The notes beneath the pieces are model-generated. The model ran no database searches. It was not told the origin of the DNA and worked only from the letters and a program-made list of their open reading frames with translations. The translations under genes were made by a program, and so were the position numbers. 64,000 bases of DNA. It comes from Solirubrobacteraceae bacterium. GTDB lineage: Bacteria > Actinomycetota > Thermoleophilia > Solirubrobacterales > Solirubrobacteraceae. Below are positions 56,983-64,000 of this stretch, in pieces. The stretch is from assembly GCA_031177685.1 (NCBI GenBank), contig JAPSGI010000006.1, positions 124,001 through 188,000 of the forward strand, written 5' to 3'. The first letter of the stretch is position 1. Each line of letters begins with the position of its first letter.

Positions 56983-59121
56983 TTGTCCACGCTCACCCGC
57001 TGGGTCCTCTCGCACAAGCGCACGGTCGTCCTGACGTGGCTGGTCCTCACGGTCGCCGGCATCGCGGCCGCCGGGCCCGCAACCGACGCGCTGAAGCCGG
57101 AGTTCTCGGTCCCCGACAAGGAGGGCTGGGAGACCAACGTGGCGATCGCGGAGCGCTACCGCGGCACGGGCGGCGACACCGCTCCGCTGGTTCCGGTGGT
57201 GAAGCTCCCGGTGGGCCGCAGCGTGGCTTCCCCCGGCGTCGGCGGGGACCTGGCGAAGCTCGACGCCCGGCTGAAGCGCGCGCTGCCCAACGCCCGCATC
57301 GCGTCCTACTCCTCCACCGGCGACCGCGCCTTCGTCTCCGGCGACGGGCGCACCACCTTCGCGATCGTCTATCCCCAGCCCGATCCCGACTCCGCGTTCG
57401 GGGAGAACCCGGCGGCCGAGCGCGCGGCGCGCGGCGCGCTGGCCGCCGCGACGGTGGGCAACGCGCCGGTGCACCTGACCGGCTTCGACGCGCTGGCGCA
57501 GGAGAGCGGCGGCAGCGAGGGCCCGGGCGTGCTGCTGGAGGCGGTGATCGGCGGCCTGGGGGCCCTGCTCGTGCTGATCTTCGTCTTCGCCTCCTTCCTC
57601 GCGGTGATCCCGCTCGTCATGGCGATCGTGTCGATCATGACGACGTTCCTGCTGCTGCTCGGGCTGACGCAGCTCACCGACGTCTCGCCGATCGTCCAGT
57701 TCCTCATCGCCCTGATCGGGCTCGGCGTGGCGATCGACTACTCCCTGCTCGTCGCGTCGCGGTGGCGCGAGGAGCGCTCGCACGGGCGCCAGGGCGACGA
57801 GGCGGTCCAGCGGGCGATGGAGACCGCCGGCCGCGCGGTCGTGTTCAGCGGGATCACGGTGGCCATCGGCCTCCTCGCCCTGATCGCGCTGCCGCTCCCG
57901 TTCCTGCGCTCGATGGGCTACGGCGGGATGCTGATCCCGCTGGTGTCGACGCTGGTGGCGATCACGCTGCTGCCGGTCGTGCTGGCCAAGCTGGGATCGC
58001 GGCTGGACTGGCCGCACCGGCGCACGGACGACAAGGCCAGCCGCGCCTGGACGCGCTGGGCCGAGGCGGTCTCGCGGCGGCGCTGGCTGGCCGCGGGCGC
58101 CGGCATGGCCGTCGTGGTCGCCCTCGCCTTCGCGGCCACGGACCTCAACCTCGGCACGTCCGACGCCGACGCGATGGCGCGCTCCGGCGACGCGAAGGAC
58201 GGCCTGGTCGCGCTGGAGGAGGCCGGCATCGGCGAGGGCGCGCTCCTTCCCCACGAGATCCTCGTGGGCGGGGGGACGAACCCCGAGCAGCTGGCCGCGC
58301 GGCTGAATCGCGTGGAGGGGATTCACGGCGCGGTCGCGCCGCGCACCGCGGACTGGCGGGCGGGCGGGACGGCGCTGGTCGAGGCGATCCCGGTGCCCGA
58401 CAGCGGCTCGGACGCGGGCGCGGCGACGCTGCGCGGCGTGCGCGACACGGCGCACGCGGCGGGTCCCGACGTGCGCGTCGGCGGGCAGCCGGCGGCCAAC
58501 GACGACTTCATCGACGCCGTCTACGGCAGCTTCCCGCTGATGATCGCGCTGATCACCATCACCACGTTCATCCTGCTGGCGCGAGCCTTCCGCTCCCTGC
58601 TGCTGCCGCTCAAGGCGATCCTGCTCAACGTGCTGAGCGTCGCGGCCGCCTGGGGCGTGCTGGTGCTGGTGTGGCAGCACGGCTACGGCTCGGAGGCGAT
58701 CTGGGGCATCGAGGCGACGGGCTCCGTCCCGTCGTGGATGCCGCTGATGATCTTCGCCTTCCTGTTCGGGCTCTCGATGGACTACGAGGTCTTCATCCTG
58801 TCGCGGATGCGCGAGGAGTACGACGCCACTGGGTCCACGGACACCGCCGTCGTGCGCGGGATCGGGCGCACGGGCCGGCTGGTGACCAGCGCCGCGCTGA
58901 TCCTGTTCCTCGCCTTCACCGCGATGGCCTCGGGACCGCAGACCGACGTGAAGATGATGGCCACGGGGCTCGCGGCCGGGATCCTGCTCGACGCGACGGT
59001 GATCCGGGCGCTGGTCGTCCCGGCGGTGATCTCGCTGATGGGCCGCTGGAACTGGTGGCTGCCGCGCTGGCCGGCCCGCGTGCTGCGCGTCGAGCCCTCG
59101 GCTCTCACACAGGAATCCTGA
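56983..59121 (+). CDS. MMPL-family exporter
   Basis: 712 residues from TTG 56983, which has GGAG 5 nt upstream; ATG 56947 is in frame and would add 12 residues, but overlaps the promoter area. RND-like topology: STLTRWVLSHKRTVVLTWLV (helix 1), a periplasmic-side domain (residues ~40-190), five helices, a second extracellular domain and five helices again. ALIGLGVAIDYSLLVASRWR and FLFGLSMDYEVFILSRMREE carry the Asp-Tyr pairs used for proton relay in MmpL transporters. MmpL proteins move lipids and glycolipids or drugs; the MarR neighbour suggests inducible efflux. Confidence 0.92.
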   Translation: MSTLTRWVLSHKRTVVLTWLVLTVAGIAAAGPATDALKPEFSVPDKEGWETNVAIAERYRGTGGDTAPLVPVVKLPVGRSVASPGVGGDLAKLDARLKRALPNARIASYSSTGDRAFVSGDGRTTFAIVYPQPDPDSAFGENPAAERAARGALAAATVGNAPVHLTGFDALAQESGGSEGPGVLLEAVIGGLGALLVLIFVFASFLAVIPLVMAIVSIMTTFLLLLGLTQLTDVSPIVQFLIALIGLGVAIDYSLLVASRWREERSHGRQGDEAVQRAMETAGRAVVFSGITVAIGLLALIALPLPFLRSMGYGGMLIPLVSTLVAITLLPVVLAKLGSRLDWPHRRTDDKASRAWTRWAEAVSRRRWLAAGAGMAVVVALAFAATDLNLGTSDADAMARSGDAKDGLVALEEAGIGEGALLPHEILVGGGTNPEQLAARLNRVEGIHGAVAPRTADWRAGGTALVEAIPVPDSGSDAGAATLRGVRDTAHAAGPDVRVGGQPAANDDFIDAVYGSFPLMIALITITTFILLARAFRSLLLPLKAILLNVLSVAAAWGVLVLVWQHGYGSEAIWGIEATGSVPSWMPLMIFAFLFGLSMDYEVFILSRMREEYDATGSTDTAVVRGIGRTGRLVTSAALILFLAFTAMASGPQTDVKMMATGLAAGILLDATVIRALVVPAVISLMGRWNWWLPRWPARVLRVEPSALTQES

Positions 59122-59128
59122 GCGGCGC

Positions 59129-59134
59129 TATATT
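59129..59134 (+). promoter_or_regulatory. -10 box TATATT for STAS gene
   Basis: TATATT with a start near 59141 and GGGAGG (59159-59164) 4 nt before GTG 59169, a conventional leader. Confidence 0.4.
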
Positions 59135-59168
59135 CGCGCGGGGGCCGCAAGCGGTCGCGGGAGGCACC

Positions 59169-59510
59169 GTGCTGGACCAGAGCGTCGTGGTGGCGAGAGG
59201 GCCTCTGGTCGTGCGCATCGCGCGTGCCGAGGACGCGCACGTGCTGGGCCTGTTCGGCGAGCTGGACATCGGCACGGCCACGCTGCTGGACCGCGAGCTG
59301 CGGCGCGTGGAGGCGCTCGCGCCGGGCCGGATCGTCGTCGACCTCAGCGGTCTGGCCTTCCTGGACTCGACCGGCCTGCAGACCCTGCTGCAGGCCCACC
59401 GGCGCTCGCGCCGCACGGGCGGTGGCTTGTCCCTGCTGCGCGGCCGTCCCGACGTGCAGCGCGTGTTCGAGATGACCGAGGCCGACGCGATCCTGCACTT
59501 CGAGGACTGA
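59169..59510 (+). CDS. STAS-domain anti-sigma factor antagonist
   Basis: 113 residues: VLGLFGELDIGTATLLDREL, RIVVDLSGLAFLDSTGLQTL and the phosphorylatable Ser in FLDSTGL, with RRTGGGLSLLRGRPDVQRVF. Such proteins relieve sigma factors from anti-sigma kinases when dephosphorylated; neither partner is in the window. It converges on the DUF2294 gene with a 4-nt gap. Confidence 0.9.
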   Translation: MLDQSVVVARGPLVVRIARAEDAHVLGLFGELDIGTATLLDRELRRVEALAPGRIVVDLSGLAFLDSTGLQTLLQAHRRSRRTGGGLSLLRGRPDVQRVFEMTEADAILHFED

Positions 59511-59514
59511 CGCG

Positions 59515-59886
59515 CTACGCGGCCGCCGGAGCCTCGGGCTCCAGCACGAACATCTCCGCGGCGATGTCGGGGTCGACGTGGTTGTCGCTCATGAAGGCGA
59601 TCACCCGCCGCTCGAGGACTTCCTCGACACCCTGCACCAGGTCCTCGCGCATCGCGGACTGAAAGCGGCGCCGGAGCTCGCGCACGAACTCACCGTCGCC
59701 GGCGTCCACGAGCGTGCGCTCGGCCTTCAGGAGCGTGTCCTGCAGGACGACGACTACCAGGTCTCCGGTGATGGTCGTGCGCGCCTTCGTCGGCCCGCGG
59801 CCGGTGTACTCGTGGAGTACTCGCACGGTCATGTTGGAGATCCGCATCGAGGGCGACTGGATGAGTTCCGGTGTCTCTTGGGGCAT
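59515..59886 (-). CDS. DUF2294-domain protein
   Basis: 123 residues; core RGPTKARTTITGDLVVVVLQ, DTLLKAERTLVDAGDGEFVR, REDLVQGVEEVLERRVIAFM and SDNHVDPDIAAEMFVLEPE. DUF2294 proteins are small alpha/beta proteins of unknown biochemical role, seen in many bacteria and archaea, sometimes beside Na+/H+ antiporters and stress genes. No membrane segment. ATG 59886 has GAGAGGGG upstream as possible Shine-Dalgarno; the leader (59887-59999) shows no second gene. A TATCCT at about 59972-59977 on the minus strand is a -10 candidate. Confidence 0.75.
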   Translation of the reverse strand: MPQETPELIQSPSMRISNMTVRVLHEYTGRGPTKARTTITGDLVVVVLQDTLLKAERTLVDAGDGEFVRELRRRFQSAMREDLVQGVEEVLERRVIAFMSDNHVDPDIAAEMFVLEPEAPAAA

Positions 59887-59999
59887 CTGGAGCCCCTCTC
59901 TCGCCTGCTTGGAGCGTGAAGCACGTGAAGGGGTCGAAGCAGGCGTCTATCGCCCAACGCGTCACTTTCGAGGATAGCGCGACCACCGTTCCCGCCACC

Positions 60000-60038
60000 G
60001 TGTGGACTTAGCCGCCTATGTCGCGGTCAAGTCCACAC
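60000..60038. repeat. 39-nt palindromic repeat, copy 3
   Basis: Perfect 10-bp arms GTGTGGACTT (60000-60009) and AAGTCCACAC (60029-60038), inner CCGC/GCGG stem, loop CTATGTC. It begins 7 nt beyond the stop of the coiled-coil gene (60045) and precedes the DUF2294 leader. Confidence 0.9.
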
Positions 60039-60044
60039 GCCGGG

Positions 60045-60797
60045 CTAGCGGCGGGCGCGGGCGCGCTCGAGTGCGCTCGTGGCGTCGTCGAGCCGGCGCT
60101 GGGCGCGTTCCGCCTCGCGCTCGGCTTCGCGGACCGCGCGCTCGGCCTCGCGAATCTCGCGGGCGCGCTCGCGCTCGCGCTCGCGCTCGCGGGCCGCCTT
60201 CTGGGCTTCGCGCTCGCGGGCGGCGCTGGGACGCTTCTTCGCGCCCCCGCGCCTCGGCGCGGGCGCACCCGCGCCGAGGGGTCCGAGGCCGCTCGCGCGG
60301 TGCTCGCGCGTCAGCCGGCCGCAGGCGAACTCGGCCCGGGCGCGCTCGTCCACCGCCACCGCGTGCAGGGTCTGCGCGACCTTGTCCAGCGTGGCGGGGC
60401 TCGGCGCGTGGCCGTCGCGGTCGAGCAGGCCGGGCGCGCTGGCGCGCAGCTTGCGGACCGCCTCGCTCTCGCGCTCCGCGGCGTCGCGCAGGCGGCCGGC
60501 GTCCCCCTTGCCGGACAGCAGCCGCTCGTGCGCGGCGCGCAGCTTCTCCCCGGCGGCGAGCAGCCGCTTGGCGTCGCCCTTCTGCGTGCGGGCCAGCTGG
60601 TTGACCGCCCAGGCCGCGGCGCTGGGCTTGCGCAGCCCCTTCACCCAGGTGGCGGCTGCGCGCTCGCCTGCCTCGCGCAGCTCGCGGACGAGCGCGTCGC
60701 GGGCGGGCGTGAACTCGTCCAGCGCCAGGCCGTAGAGGGCGTCCGCGCGCTCGGCCGGCACGCCCGCGGGGACGTCGAGGGGATCGCTGTGCGCCAT
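60045..60797 (-). CDS. Coiled-coil, Arg/Ala/Glu-rich protein
   Basis: 250 residues, no enzymatic motif. The N-terminal half is helical and neutral: DALYGLALDEFTPARDALVR, then TWVKGLRKPSAAAWAVNQLA, a pattern found in actinobacterial hypothetical proteins. From ~185 on there is a long charged helix (REREAQKAARERERERERAR), a coiled coil ending RALERARARR. A cytosolic structural or DNA-associated role is possible. It is divergent from the Ku gene, sharing 56 bp. ATG 60797 is 7 nt after TATAAG. Confidence 0.7.
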   Translation of the reverse strand: MAHSDPLDVPAGVPAERADALYGLALDEFTPARDALVRELREAGERAAATWVKGLRKPSAAAWAVNQLARTQKGDAKRLLAAGEKLRAAHERLLSGKGDAGRLRDAAERESEAVRKLRASAPGLLDRDGHAPSPATLDKVAQTLHAVAVDERARAEFACGRLTREHRASGLGPLGAGAPAPRRGGAKKRPSAAREREAQKAARERERERERAREIREAERAVREAEREAERAQRRLDDATSALERARARR

Positions 60798-60804
60798 GCG
60801 CGCA

Positions 60805-60810
60805 CTTATA
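60805..60810 (-). promoter_or_regulatory. -10 box TATAAG, leaderless promoter
   Basis: TATAAG on the minus strand, 7 nt before ATG 60797. The Ku gene on the other strand has TAGCTC 9 nt before ATG 60854. Confidence 0.55.
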
Positions 60811-60853
60811 CCCGCGGATTGGCCGGTGCCGTTGCGGGTAGCTCTCCCTGCAA

Positions 60854-61765
60854 ATGCCGCGCTCCATCTGGTCGGGCTCGATCTCCTTCGGCCTCGTGAA
60901 CGTTCCCGTGCGGATGTTCAGCGCGATCCAGGAGAAGGACCTGCACTTCCACTACATCCATACGAAGGACGGCGGCCGCATCGGCTACGAGAAGGTCTGC
61001 AAGGCCGAGGGCAAGCCGGTTCCCGACGACGAGATCGCCAAGGGGTTCGAGTGGGAGGAGGGCGAGCACGTGCTCCTGACCGACGAGGACTTCGAGGCAG
61101 CCGCCGCCACCGAGCAGGGCAAGTCGATCGACATCAAGGACTTCGTCCCCTACGACCAGATCGACCCGATCTACTTCGAGCGCACGTACATGCTCGGCCC
61201 GGGTGACGGCGCGGAGCGCGTCTACGCGCTGCTGACCGAGGCGATGGAGCGCTCCGGCCTCGCGGCGATCGCCAAGTACGTGATGCGCGACAAGCAGAAC
61301 CTCGGCTGCCTGCGCGTCCGCGACGGGCTGATCACGCTGGAGAAGATGTACTTCGCCGACGAGGTGCGCCCGCTGGAGCCGATGCGCCCGGACAAGCTGC
61401 CCAAGCCGGACAAGCGCGAGCTCGACATGGCGATCGAGCTGGTCGACCGGCTGCGCGGGGACTTCCGGCCCGACCGCTACGAGGACACCTACCGCGACAC
61501 GCTTTGCGAGATCATCGAGCGCAAGCGCAAGGGCGGCACGGTCACCGCACCCGAGGAGGAGAAGCCGGCCGCGCCGCCGGACGTGATGGCCGCGCTGATG
61601 GCGAGCCTGGAGCGCTCGACCGGCGACGGCAACGGCGCCCGTGGCCGCGACGACTTGGCGCAGCTGTCGCGGGACGAGCTCTACGAGCGCGCGAAGAAGG
61701 CCGATGTCGCGGGACGCTCCGACATGTCCAAGGAGGAGCTCGTCGAGGCGCTCGCGTCGCGCTGA
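60854..61765 (+). CDS. ku: Non-homologous end joining protein Ku
   Basis: 303 residues. The Ku core MPRSIWSGSISFGLVNVPVR to about residue 250 includes HFHYIHTKDGGRIGYEKVCK, the ring-forming FVPYDQIDPIYFERTYML and LYFADEVRPLEP-like segments. The C-terminal extension (LAQLSRDELYERAKKADVAG, then MSKEELVEAL) looks like a SAP/Rho-N domain for DNA contact, found in some actinobacterial Ku proteins. It binds DNA ends as a homodimer and recruits the ligase and polymerase encoded next (2-nt gap). Confidence 0.96.
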   Translation: MPRSIWSGSISFGLVNVPVRMFSAIQEKDLHFHYIHTKDGGRIGYEKVCKAEGKPVPDDEIAKGFEWEEGEHVLLTDEDFEAAAATEQGKSIDIKDFVPYDQIDPIYFERTYMLGPGDGAERVYALLTEAMERSGLAAIAKYVMRDKQNLGCLRVRDGLITLEKMYFADEVRPLEPMRPDKLPKPDKRELDMAIELVDRLRGDFRPDRYEDTYRDTLCEIIERKRKGGTVTAPEEEKPAAPPDVMAALMASLERSTGDGNGARGRDDLAQLSRDELYERAKKADVAGRSDMSKEELVEALASR

Positions 61766-61767
61766 GC

Positions 61768-62826
61768 ATGGCCCTCCCGGTCCGACCGCCGGTCGCGCCG
61801 ATGCTCGCCAAGCTCGTGCGCGACCTGCCGGCGGGCGAGTACACGTTCGAGCCCAAGTGGGACGGCTTTCGCTGCCTGGCCTTCCGCGACGGCGACGACG
61901 TGGACCTGCGCAGCCGCAACGATCGCCCGCTCGCGCGCTACTTCCCCGAACTGACGGCCGCGCTGCGGGGGCTGGAGCCGCAACGCTTCGTCCTGGACGG
62001 CGAGATCGTCGTGATCACCGAGCGCGGGTTCGAGTTCCCCGTCCTGATGAGCCGCCTGCACCCCGCCGCCTCGCGCGCGCTGCGGTTGAGCGAGGAGGCC
62101 CCGGCCCAGCTCGTGGCCTTCGACCTGCTGGCGCTGGACGGCGAGAGCCTGTGCGAGCGGCCGTTCGCCGAGCGCCGCGACCGGCTGGCGGCGCTGCTCG
62201 CGAACGCGCCCGAGCCGCTCGCGCTGACGCCGTCCACGACCTCGCCGCAGGTGGCGCGCGACTGGCTCGCGCGCTTCCAGGGCGCGGGGATCGACGGCGT
62301 GGTGGCCAAGCCCGCCGAGCTTCCCTACCAGCCCGGCAAGCGCGCCATGCTCAAGGTCAAGCCCGAGCGCACCGCCGACTGCGTGGTGGCGGGCTTTCGT
62401 ACCTATGCTGACGCGCCGCTGGTGGCCGCCCTGCTGCTCGGCCTGTACGACGGCGCCGGGCGCCTGGAGCACGTCGGCGTGGCGAGCTCGTTCACCGACC
62501 GGCGCCGCGCCGAGCTGCTGGCGCAGCTGCGCCCGCTGGCCGCGCCGCTGGCCGGCCATCCGTGGGAGCGGGGGTTCCTGCTGGGCGGCGGCGCGCTGGG
62601 CCGGCTCGGCGGCTCGGCCGCGCGCTGGAGCCCCGACATGGAGCTCGACTGGACGCCGCTCGCGCCTCTGCGCGTGTGCGAGGTCGCCTACGACCACGTC
62701 GACGTCGGACGCTTTCGCCACCCGGCGCGCTTTCGCCGCTGGCGCCCCGACCGCGACCCGGAGTCGTGCGGCTTCGACCAGCTCGAGGTGCCGGCCCCCG
62801 ACCCCCACGAGGTGCTGGCCGGATGA
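61768..62826 (+). CDS. ATP-dependent DNA ligase (LigC/LigD-ligase-like)
   Basis: 352 residues. The nucleotidyltransferase domain has EPKWDGFRC with the adenylated Lys30, FVLDGEIVV and GIDGVVAKPAELPYQPGKRA with AMLKVK (motif V); an OB-fold follows (residues ~215-352). It is a stand-alone ligase rather than a trimodular LigD; the polymerase is a separate gene directly after it (ATGA overlap). It seals DNA ends in Ku-dependent joining. Confidence 0.95.
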   Translation: MALPVRPPVAPMLAKLVRDLPAGEYTFEPKWDGFRCLAFRDGDDVDLRSRNDRPLARYFPELTAALRGLEPQRFVLDGEIVVITERGFEFPVLMSRLHPAASRALRLSEEAPAQLVAFDLLALDGESLCERPFAERRDRLAALLANAPEPLALTPSTTSPQVARDWLARFQGAGIDGVVAKPAELPYQPGKRAMLKVKPERTADCVVAGFRTYADAPLVAALLLGLYDGAGRLEHVGVASSFTDRRRAELLAQLRPLAAPLAGHPWERGFLLGGGALGRLGGSAARWSPDMELDWTPLAPLRVCEVAYDHVDVGRFRHPARFRRWRPDRDPESCGFDQLEVPAPDPHEVLAG

Positions 62827-63635
62827 GCGCCGTGCGCGTCACCAACGCCGACCGTGTCATGTGGCCGCGGACCGGTTTCACGAAGGGCGCGATGCTCGAC
62901 TACTACGCCGCCGTGGCTCCCGCGCTGCTGCCGCACCTGGCCGGCCGGCCCCTGTCGCTCGGGCGTTTCCCGGAGGGCGTGGACGGGCCCGCCTTCCTGC
63001 AGAACGAGTGCCGCGGCGCGCCGGACTGGGTGAGCACCCACCCGCTGCGCCTGCGCGACGGCAAGGTGCGCAACTACTGCGTGATCGACGACCTGCGCGC
63101 GCTGCGCTGGGTGGTCAACCTCAACACGGTCGAGCTGCACCCGTACCTGTTCGACGCCCGCCGCTCCGAGGACCCCACCGCGGTCGTGTTCGACCTGGAC
63201 CCGGCCCCGGGGCGCGGGCGGGCGGACGGCTGCCGCCTCGCGCTCGCGCTGCGCGAGGAGCTTCAGCGGCGCGGGCTCGAGGCCTGGCCCAAGACCTCGG
63301 GCGGCCTGGGGATGCACGTCTACGTGCCGCTCAACTCGCCCCACGACTTCGCGACGACGCGCGCGTTCGCCCGCGGCGTCGGCGAGACGCTTGCGGACCG
63401 CTTCCCGGCGCGCGTCGACTGGCTCCAGAACCACCCGCGCCGCTCGACCGTGGCCCCCTACTCGCTGCGCGGCATGGCGCTGCCCTTCGTCTCCACGCCG
63501 CTGCGCTGGGAGGAGGTGCGCGAGGGCGCGGACGGCGAGCCGCTGGACTTCCTGCCCGGCGACGTGCTCGCGCGCGTGCAGCGGCACGGAGACCTGTTCG
63601 CACCGGTGCTCGAGCGGCGCCAGGCGCTTCCATGA
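62823..63635 (+). CDS. LigD-type primase/polymerase domain protein
   Basis: 270 residues of the archaeo-eukaryotic primase type found in LigD: VTNADRVMWPRTGFTKGAML, the dNTP/metal-binding VVFDLDPAPG (D124-L-D126), and the later KTSGGLGMHVYVPL and DWLQNHPRRSTVAPYSLR segments. It fills or extends ends during repair and may add ribonucleotides. No ligase or phosphoesterase domain is fused. ATGA overlaps both neighbours, including the GH15 gene. Confidence 0.95.
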   Translation: MSAVRVTNADRVMWPRTGFTKGAMLDYYAAVAPALLPHLAGRPLSLGRFPEGVDGPAFLQNECRGAPDWVSTHPLRLRDGKVRNYCVIDDLRALRWVVNLNTVELHPYLFDARRSEDPTAVVFDLDPAPGRGRADGCRLALALREELQRRGLEAWPKTSGGLGMHVYVPLNSPHDFATTRAFARGVGETLADRFPARVDWLQNHPRRSTVAPYSLRGMALPFVSTPLRWEEVREGADGEPLDFLPGDVLARVQRHGDLFAPVLERRQALP

Positions 63636-64000
63636 GCTTGGCGATCGAGGACTACGGCCTGATCGGCGACACGCAGACCGCCGCGCTGGTCGGGCGCGAC
63701 GGCTCGGTCGACTGGCTGTGCCTGCCGCGCTTCGACTCCGAGGCGTGCTTCGCCGCCCTGCTGGGCGAGGAGCGGCACGGGCGCTGGCGCATCGCCCCGG
63801 CGGCCGGGCGGCCCGAGACGGTGCAGCGCTACCGCGACGGCACGCTGGTCCTGGAGACGGAGTCCCGCTGTCGCGAGGGGACGGTGCGCGTGGTGGACTT
63901 CATGCCGATCCGGGGGCGGGCGCCCGACATCGTGCGGATAGTCGAGGGGATCGAGGGCGCTGTCCCGATGCGCATGCGGATGGTCCCCCGCTTCGGCTAC
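63632..64000 (+). CDS. Glycoside hydrolase family 15 enzyme (5' part)
   Basis: 123 codons before the window ends. The N-terminal domain has IEDYGLIGDTQTAALVGRDG, SVDWLCLPRFDSEACFAALL and FMPIRG, typical of bacterial GH15 glucoamylase/trehalase-like proteins (the catalytic (alpha/alpha)6 barrel lies further downstream). ATG 63632 overlaps the polymerase TGA, so a starch- or trehalose-degrading enzyme is co-translated with end-joining genes. No signal peptide, so cytosolic. Confidence 0.9.
   Translation, partial: MSLAIEDYGLIGDTQTAALVGRDGSVDWLCLPRFDSEACFAALLGEERHGRWRIAPAAGRPETVQRYRDGTLVLETESRCREGTVRVVDFMPIRGRAPDIVRIVEGIEGAVPMRMRMVPRFGY

Noticed and set aside
60150-60200. Simple repeat of gcgctc/ctcgcg units
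   Set aside because: It encodes the Arg/Glu/Ala coiled coil of the minus-strand gene (REREREREAR-type), so it is coding low complexity, not a CRISPR or tandem regulatory array.

Overview
The window is very GC-rich (about 73% by eye), densely packed bacterial DNA and reads as an actinobacterium. Pointers to this are an AftD-like arabinofuranosyltransferase, a LARTG-type sortase substrate, a Ku/ligase/polymerase end-joining operon, a ceoB/ceoC-like potassium locus, and pervasive GTG/TTG starts with ATGA/GTGA stop-start overlaps. The mix (no mycolate genes seen, a YbdK-type ligase, dodecin, an H+-pyrophosphatase) resembles Thermoleophilia/Solirubrobacterales; that placement is inference. No rRNA, CRISPR array, insertion sequence or prophage was seen. 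One tRNA (Gln-CTG) is present. No gene-free gap exceeds about 250 bases.

Layout. 1-1380: the 3' part of a Rossmann/DUF2520 gene, then a family 4 uracil-DNA glycosylase. 1377-21371: a surface-glycan region with five stand-alone glycosyltransferases of GT2/GT4 type, three SAM methyltransferases, two GT39-type membrane mannosyl/arabinosyltransferase-like proteins, an O-antigen-ligase-like protein, an AftD homologue, an acyltransferase and a glycosyltransferase-flippase fusion; dodecin sits inside this region. 21416-26889: a small LARTG surface protein, the t6A operon (tsaE, tsaB, rimI, tsaD), a glutaredoxin-like protein, Rex, a carboxylate-amine ligase and a DUF1844-like protein. 26988-35420: hppA, two APC permeases with universal-stress-like tails, a small membrane protein, two TrkA/RCK proteins (a probable potassium system) and a flavin oxidoreductase. 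35407-36293: an HTH-HNH protein with a LexA-type box, and tRNA-Gln. 36371-47827: a second glycan region (four glycosyltransferases, an unusual Mur-type ligase, a polysaccharide deacetylase, a methyltransferase) ending in a heterodimeric ABC exporter. 47861-55428: exported and envelope proteins (alpha/beta hydrolase, Kelch lipoprotein, PASTA protein, metallophosphoesterase, HupE/UreJ-like protein). 55486-60797: nucleoid proteins, MarR/MMPL efflux pair, STAS protein, DUF2294, coiled-coil protein. 60854-64000: Ku, ATP-dependent ligase, LigD-type polymerase and the start of a GH15 enzyme, with the last three coupled by ATGA overlaps.

Cross-cutting signals. Many first genes of operons have a TANNNT/CATACT-type -10 hexamer 6-9 nt before the start codon, implying leaderless mRNAs as the default here. 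A 39-nt palindrome occurs three times, each just 3' of a stop codon and once read through as the N-terminus of a glycosyltransferase. A second set of hairpins shares a CCCG(G)TCAGG core. The best candidates for something not well described are the glycosyltransferase-flippase fusion, the APC-USP/dual-RCK potassium locus, the MurD/MurE-like hybrid ligase inside a glycan locus, and these repeats.
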